From positions 3,908,501-3,972,500 of the forward strand of contig NZ_CP038267.1 in NCBI RefSeq assembly GCF_004564375.1: 64,000 bases of DNA, in the 5' to 3' direction. The notes below the pieces were generated by a model. It made no database searches. It was not told where the DNA came from and saw nothing but the letters and a program-made list of their open reading frames with translations. A program made the translations under genes and the position numbers. This DNA comes from Nocardioides euryhalodurans (lineage in GTDB: Bacteria; Actinomycetota; Actinomycetes; Propionibacteriales; Nocardioidaceae). Below, one piece after another: positions 60,643 through 64,000 of this stretch (position 1 is the stretch's first letter; the number at the start of each line of letters is the position of its first letter).

Positions 60643-61472
60643 CGCGCGCCCTCCCGCGGATCGCCCTGGACCCAGTACGCGGTGCTCGAGTGCGGGGGAA
60701 CCCGCTGGTGCTCCGGGGGAAGCGTCATGAAGTCACCATAGATCTGCTCCAGCAGGTCTGCCGCCTTTCGTGGCACAGGCGCGCTGACCGACTCGAAGGC
60801 GACCAGCTCCGCGGGGGCCAGATCGGTCTCCGCGATCCGCCAGGGGACGCTGGCGACGAGCATGCCCACGTGACCGGTGGCGGCCCCGCCACGCAGCGTG
60901 GCGACCCTGGTCCTGGCGCGGGTGAGCGCCGCGGTCGGGACTGGTCGCAGCAGGGCACGGGCAACGCGCAAGGCGACTCTCGTCCGCCTCGCAAGATCGG
61001 GGGTGGGCTCGACGACCTTGGCCAGCAGCACGGCGCGGACTGCCATCGCGAGGGCGCGGTGGCAGCGCCAGGCCAGACGGCCGGCCGGGACGTGGTCGAC
61101 CGGGATCACGTCCACGTTGACACCGAAGTGGTCGGTTCCCCCGGCGACCGGCTCACGTACGACGGTGCCGGATCGACAGACCTTCGCATAGGCGTAGGGG
61201 AAGTCGCCGTGGGTGTCCCCGGAGGCGAGGTAGACCCGTCCCGACCGTGGGAACTCGCGGCAGAACACCTCGTAGTCCGCCCGGGGCATCATCACGTCGA
61301 GGTCGTCGTCCCAGGGGATGAAGCCTTCGTGGCGAAGGGCGCCGATGAGCGTGCCGGCGTACAGGAAGTAGGTCAGTCCCTCGGCTTCGCAGTGAATCCT
61401 GATGTCCTCGAGCAGCCCGAGCAGGATGTCTCGGTGTTCCGCAAGCGTCACGACGCGCATGCCCTCGGTCAC
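60639..61472 (-). CDS. LicD family phosphotransferase
   Basis: A 277-residue LicD protein. LicD enzymes move phosphocholine, or related alcohol phosphates, from a CDP-activated donor onto a surface glycan or teichoic acid. The hallmark GALRHEGFIPWDDDLDVMMPRADYE (D55-D57, D59) is intact, preceded by YFLYAGTLIG. The C-terminus lacks membrane helices. GTG 61472 overlaps the DUF2142 stop by 4 bases. Confidence 0.9.
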   Translation of the reverse strand: MTEGMRVVTLAEHRDILLGLLEDIRIHCEAEGLTYFLYAGTLIGALRHEGFIPWDDDLDVMMPRADYEVFCREFPRSGRVYLASGDTHGDFPYAYAKVCRSGTVVREPVAGGTDHFGVNVDVIPVDHVPAGRLAWRCHRALAMAVRAVLLAKVVEPTPDLARRTRVALRVARALLRPVPTAALTRARTRVATLRGGAATGHVGMLVASVPWRIAETDLAPAELVAFESVSAPVPRKAADLLEQIYGDFMTLPPEHQRVPPHSSTAYWVQGDPREGAR

Positions 61473-62938
61473 GTCGCTCCCTCCCTGTCAGCACCTGCAC
61501 CCAAGGCGTGGTGGGCGCGCCAGCAGGAGTAGACCCAGCAGGCGAGTCCCATCGTGGCCAGTGCGGCCACCCCGACGAAGGGTGCGGTGATCCACGCCGG
61601 GTCGCCGGTCAGCGGGCTTCGGTCCAGCTCGCGTCCGAGCACGAACTGGAGACATCGGACATGCATCACGAAGAGGCTCGGCACGCCGAAGACGAGACCG
61701 AGTGTCTTCAGCATCCGCAGGGGGCGTTCCTCGAGGGCAATCCCGGCCATCAGGACCACGCCCAGGGCGAGGCACCACGAGTAGCGCCCCTGCCAGAGCG
61801 TGCCCGCGGTGGGTAGACGCGAGTAGGTGTACCACGCGCCGACCGCGACCGCGCCGATTGCCGCGGCGAGGGCCGCGACCCTGAGCCGGGGGACGCGGGT
61901 GAGGACCAACGGCAGCAACAGGAAGGCGAACATGACCAGACCGGCTACGTAGACGTCGAGGGTGGCGGCGTTGCCCCTGAAGGGTGCTGCGGAGATGACC
62001 TGGAAGAACCACAGCGGGATCTCGCCGAGCGTCTCGCCCAGACGACTTCCGACCATGTCGTAGGTCCCTGCGGGATCCGGCGAGGGATGTGCCAGGACCC
62101 ACAGCGTCGACGTGACGGCCGAGCAGCCGATCACGACGGTGGCGACGGCCATGAGGCGACGATGTCGTCGCAGCACATCTCGAACACCGGTCTGCCCCAG
62201 CAGCACGATCCACACGCACAGGATGAGCAGCAGCCAGACCGGGCTGAAGGGTCGGATCCAGGCAAAGGTCGCTGCGAGGGGGATGGACGCCAGCAGCAGA
62301 CGACCACGGTGCGCGTCGTCCGCCGGGCGCGTGGTGCCGAGGAGGCATGCCCACAGAGCCAGGGCCAGCATCACCTCTACGCCGTTCGGGGCGACGAGGA
62401 CCAGGGAGTAGACCGTCGTCGGCGTCAGCACGACCGCGGCAGCGACGAGTGGCCAGGCGGATCGTGCCCAGCCCGTGATGGTCCAGACGGTGGCTCCGAA
62501 GAGCGTCGCGCACAACAGCGCGGAGAGGATGCGCATCGCGTACAGGGCTGCGTTCCCGTCGAGGAACCAGGTGGGCCAGCCCACCGCCAGGTAGTACGTC
62601 GGCTGGTAGATCGCGGCCGCGCTGGCGATCGCCACCTGCCCCACACCGACCTCCCCGGTCGGTCGGCAGTTGTCCGCACCCGGATAGTCGAGCGACTCGC
62701 AGAGCGGCCGTGCCGCGTCGGCAATCCCGTCGTTGACCGTCACGAGCAGGCCACGTCCGTCGTCCGGCCTCCCGAGGTCGGTGAAGAGCTCGCCGTGGCC
62801 GGCGGCGCTGGCGCGGTAGGCGTGGTCGAACTCGTCGATCCCGGCGAAGGGAGGCATGGCGAGGATCCACGCAGCCTGGAGGAGCAGCAGCCCCAGGACC
62901 ATGAGTCCCGTCAGGCGGCGACGTGCACTACCCGGCAC
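61469..62938 (-). CDS. DUF2142 family polytopic membrane protein
   Basis: A 489-residue protein with about 11-12 membrane helices. After the first helix comes PPFAGIDEFDHAYRA, and an external loop ends in YQPTYYLAVG, both typical of DUF2142 proteins, which resemble GT-C glycosyltransferases and sit in polysaccharide clusters. It could transfer a sugar from a polyprenyl phosphate donor, such as the product of the DPM-type enzyme nearby. GTG 62938 overlaps the next gene stop by 11 bases. Confidence 0.8.
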   Translation of the reverse strand: MPGSARRRLTGLMVLGLLLLQAAWILAMPPFAGIDEFDHAYRASAAGHGELFTDLGRPDDGRGLLVTVNDGIADAARPLCESLDYPGADNCRPTGEVGVGQVAIASAAAIYQPTYYLAVGWPTWFLDGNAALYAMRILSALLCATLFGATVWTITGWARSAWPLVAAAVVLTPTTVYSLVLVAPNGVEVMLALALWACLLGTTRPADDAHRGRLLLASIPLAATFAWIRPFSPVWLLLILCVWIVLLGQTGVRDVLRRHRRLMAVATVVIGCSAVTSTLWVLAHPSPDPAGTYDMVGSRLGETLGEIPLWFFQVISAAPFRGNAATLDVYVAGLVMFAFLLLPLVLTRVPRLRVAALAAAIGAVAVGAWYTYSRLPTAGTLWQGRYSWCLALGVVLMAGIALEERPLRMLKTLGLVFGVPSLFVMHVRCLQFVLGRELDRSPLTGDPAWITAPFVGVAALATMGLACWVYSCWRAHHALGAGADREGAT

Positions 62939-63776
62939 GGTTGCTCCCGGCGAGGACCGACCTCACGACGTCGTAGGCGGGGCGCATCAACCGTGGTGGC
63001 AGCAGCCTGAACGACACGCGGAGCACGAGGTTGGTGGCTGACCGAGCCGGGCCGACGAGACCCAGGCGTCGGAGATGCCGCTGCAGGTGCCACTCCGCGC
63101 GGATCGCTTCCCGGTCGGCGCGACGACGGTACGACGCCTCGTCGACCCGGTAGTGGACCAGGGGCTGAGGCAGGTTGTGGAAACGCGTCCCCGCAGCGGC
63201 GAGGCGTGCCCAGAGGTAGTAGTCCTCCATGCCGGCGAGCGGGAGGTAGCCGCCGGCACTCACCACGTCCTGGCGGCACATCAGGACCGTCGGATGGTTC
63301 ACGGGATTGACGCTGCGCAGCTTCCGGACGATCTCGTCGTGGTCGAGGGGCATGTCCCGTCGCGCCGTCGCCGTCCCGGGATCCTCCTCGAACTCCAGCA
63401 TCGCGCTCCCGATCACCCCTGCTGTGCCCTCCCTCGCAGCGAGGGCCTGCAGCTCGATCCGCCGCGGGTCCGCGACGTCGTCCGCGTCCATGCGCGCCAC
63501 CCAGGCCGCCGTCGTGTGCGCGAGACCCGCGTTGAGTGCTCCCACGAGCCCGACGGAGCCGGGTTCGAGCACGACGAGCTCCGGAGCGAGGGCACGCTCC
63601 TCGTCGAGGACCACGTCGTGCGCGGGTGTGAGCGGGCCGTCCCGGACGACGAGGATCTCCCCCGCTCGCAGGGTCTGGTGACGGAGGCTGTCGAGCGCTC
63701 CGCGGAGGTGGGCGGCCGAGGTGTTGCGGTGGACCGGCATCAGGATGCAGATGTCGGCCGCAGACATGCCGGTCAT
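62928..63776 (-). CDS. GT2 family glycosyltransferase
   Basis: A 282-residue inverting GT-A enzyme. It has ICILMPVHRNTSAAHLRGALDSLRHQTL at the start, the DxD-like site MDADD, and the acceptor-site region MEDYYLWARLAAAGTRFHNLPQPLVHYR. It probably assembles the repeat unit of a surface glycan. ATG 63776 overlaps the stop of a short upstream ORF by 4 bases; ATG 63767 is also possible. Confidence 0.87.
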   Translation of the reverse strand: MTGMSAADICILMPVHRNTSAAHLRGALDSLRHQTLRAGEILVVRDGPLTPAHDVVLDEERALAPELVVLEPGSVGLVGALNAGLAHTTAAWVARMDADDVADPRRIELQALAAREGTAGVIGSAMLEFEEDPGTATARRDMPLDHDEIVRKLRSVNPVNHPTVLMCRQDVVSAGGYLPLAGMEDYYLWARLAAAGTRFHNLPQPLVHYRVDEASYRRRADREAIRAEWHLQRHLRRLGLVGPARSATNLVLRVSFRLLPPRLMRPAYDVVRSVLAGSNRAG

Positions 63777-63874
63777 GCCTGCGTGACCTCGCCCGGACTC
63801 GTCGTGCCGCAGTCGTTCGGGCCCCGCCAGCGGGTCATCGGCGCGCGCGAGGCACCTGTGACGACCTGCGACAT
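63773..63874 (-). CDS. Short ORF (33 residues) coupled to the GT2 gene
   Basis: A small frame begins at ATG 63874 (MSQVVTGASRAPMTRWRGPN onward) and ends in a TGA that overlaps the GT2 ATG (ATGA). TAGGCT (minus strand, 63886-63881) lies exactly 6 bases before its start, the same arrangement seen at many genes in this window. It could be a leader peptide or a coupling ORF. The sequence resembles nothing I know. Confidence 0.4.
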   Translation of the reverse strand: MSQVVTGASRAPMTRWRGPNDCGTTSPGEVTQA

Positions 63875-63964
63875 GCGGCCAGCCTAGATGCCGGACGCCG
63901 TCGGACGGGGCTGAATCGCGCGTTCGGCGCCGGGTGAGTGACCGGTCTCGTCCTCGAGGTTCCC

Positions 63965-64000
63965 TCAGTCCAGCCCGATCGAGAACGCCGACTCGAGGTC
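63965..64000 (-). CDS. C-terminal end of a gene that continues beyond the window
   Basis: The last 36 bases read on the minus strand as DLESAFSIGLD followed by TGA. This looks like the tail of a real minus-strand protein, since it is open to the edge, but too little is visible to name it. The gap 63887-63964 holds nothing else I can identify. Confidence 0.3.
   Translation of the reverse strand, partial: DLESAFSIGLD

Noticed and set aside
1..64000. CRISPR arrays, tRNA or rRNA genes, insertion sequences, phage genes
   Set aside because: No regularly spaced repeats, no cloverleaf with CCA-type ends, no transposase or integrase sequence was found on either strand.

Overview
The window is high-GC DNA with densely packed genes, many GTG starts and many 4-base ATGA/GTGA gene overlaps. 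The gene content is actinobacterial: a bc1-aa3 respiratory supercomplex locus (ctaC, ctaD, ctaF, qcrB, qcrA, qcrC, ctaE, ctaG) placed beside erpA, adoK-like and trpD genes as in mycobacteria, PspA with PspAA/PspAB, a DUF6458 protein and a DUF3043 protein. The best guess is a Nocardioides-like aerobic actinomycete; that is inferred from gene content and order, not from a marker gene. No rRNA, tRNA, CRISPR array or insertion sequence was seen. No stretch over 300 bases lacks a gene.

Layout. 0-2.3 kb: the tail of a membrane protein, a trans-sulfuration PLP enzyme and a divergent Lrp-type regulator. 2.3-11.5 kb: a phosphotransferase (PTS) island with HPr, fructose EIIABC, 1-phosphofructokinase and a DeoR repressor divergent from enzyme I, then a zinc polyol-type dehydrogenase divergent from a mannitol-type EIICBA. 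11.5-16.7 kb: a TetR regulator, an ECF42-type sigma factor coupled to a YCII/DGPF protein and a molybdopterin oxidoreductase, and a DUF6458 protein. 16.8-22.3 kb: rpsO, pnp, an M16 protease, a methyltransferase and dapB. 22.4-28.6 kb: azlCD and the five-gene paaABCDE phenylacetyl-CoA epoxidase operon. 28.7-32.4 kb: a phage-shock-type envelope stress operon (pspA, pspAA, htpX, pspAB) ending in a GAF histidine kinase. 32.5-39 kb: nadA, glycerate kinase, erpA, an adenosine-kinase-like PfkB enzyme, and a cysteine desulfurase with a TusA-like carrier. 39-55.5 kb: the respiratory genes, interrupted by an L,D-transpeptidase lipoprotein, a small lipoprotein and a 1429-residue secreted metalloprotease-like protein, and ending in trpD. 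55.6-64 kb: a cell-surface polymer cluster with two GT2 glycosyltransferases, a DUF2304 protein, a flippase-like protein, a LicC-like nucleotidyltransferase, a HAD phosphatase, a methyltransferase, LicD and a DUF2142 protein. It runs off the right edge.

How the parts fit. Enzyme I and HPr supply phosphate to both sugar permeases, and FruK feeds fructose 1-phosphate into glycolysis. paaABCDE starts aerobic phenylacetate breakdown. The cta/qcr genes form one respiratory chain from menaquinol to oxygen. ctaD carries a one-base deletion in a G run that splits it into two frames, most simply a sequencing error.

Points of interest. A repeat of about 68 bases with fixed geometry sits in three different convergent gene junctions. 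A perfect 21-bp inverted repeat follows ptsI. A -10-like hexamer (TANNNT) stands 6-8 bases before the start codon of many genes, implying widespread leaderless mRNAs. The right-hand cluster looks like a LicC/LicD-type pathway for decorating a surface glycan, and its leading gene is preceded by a 33-codon overlapping ORF.
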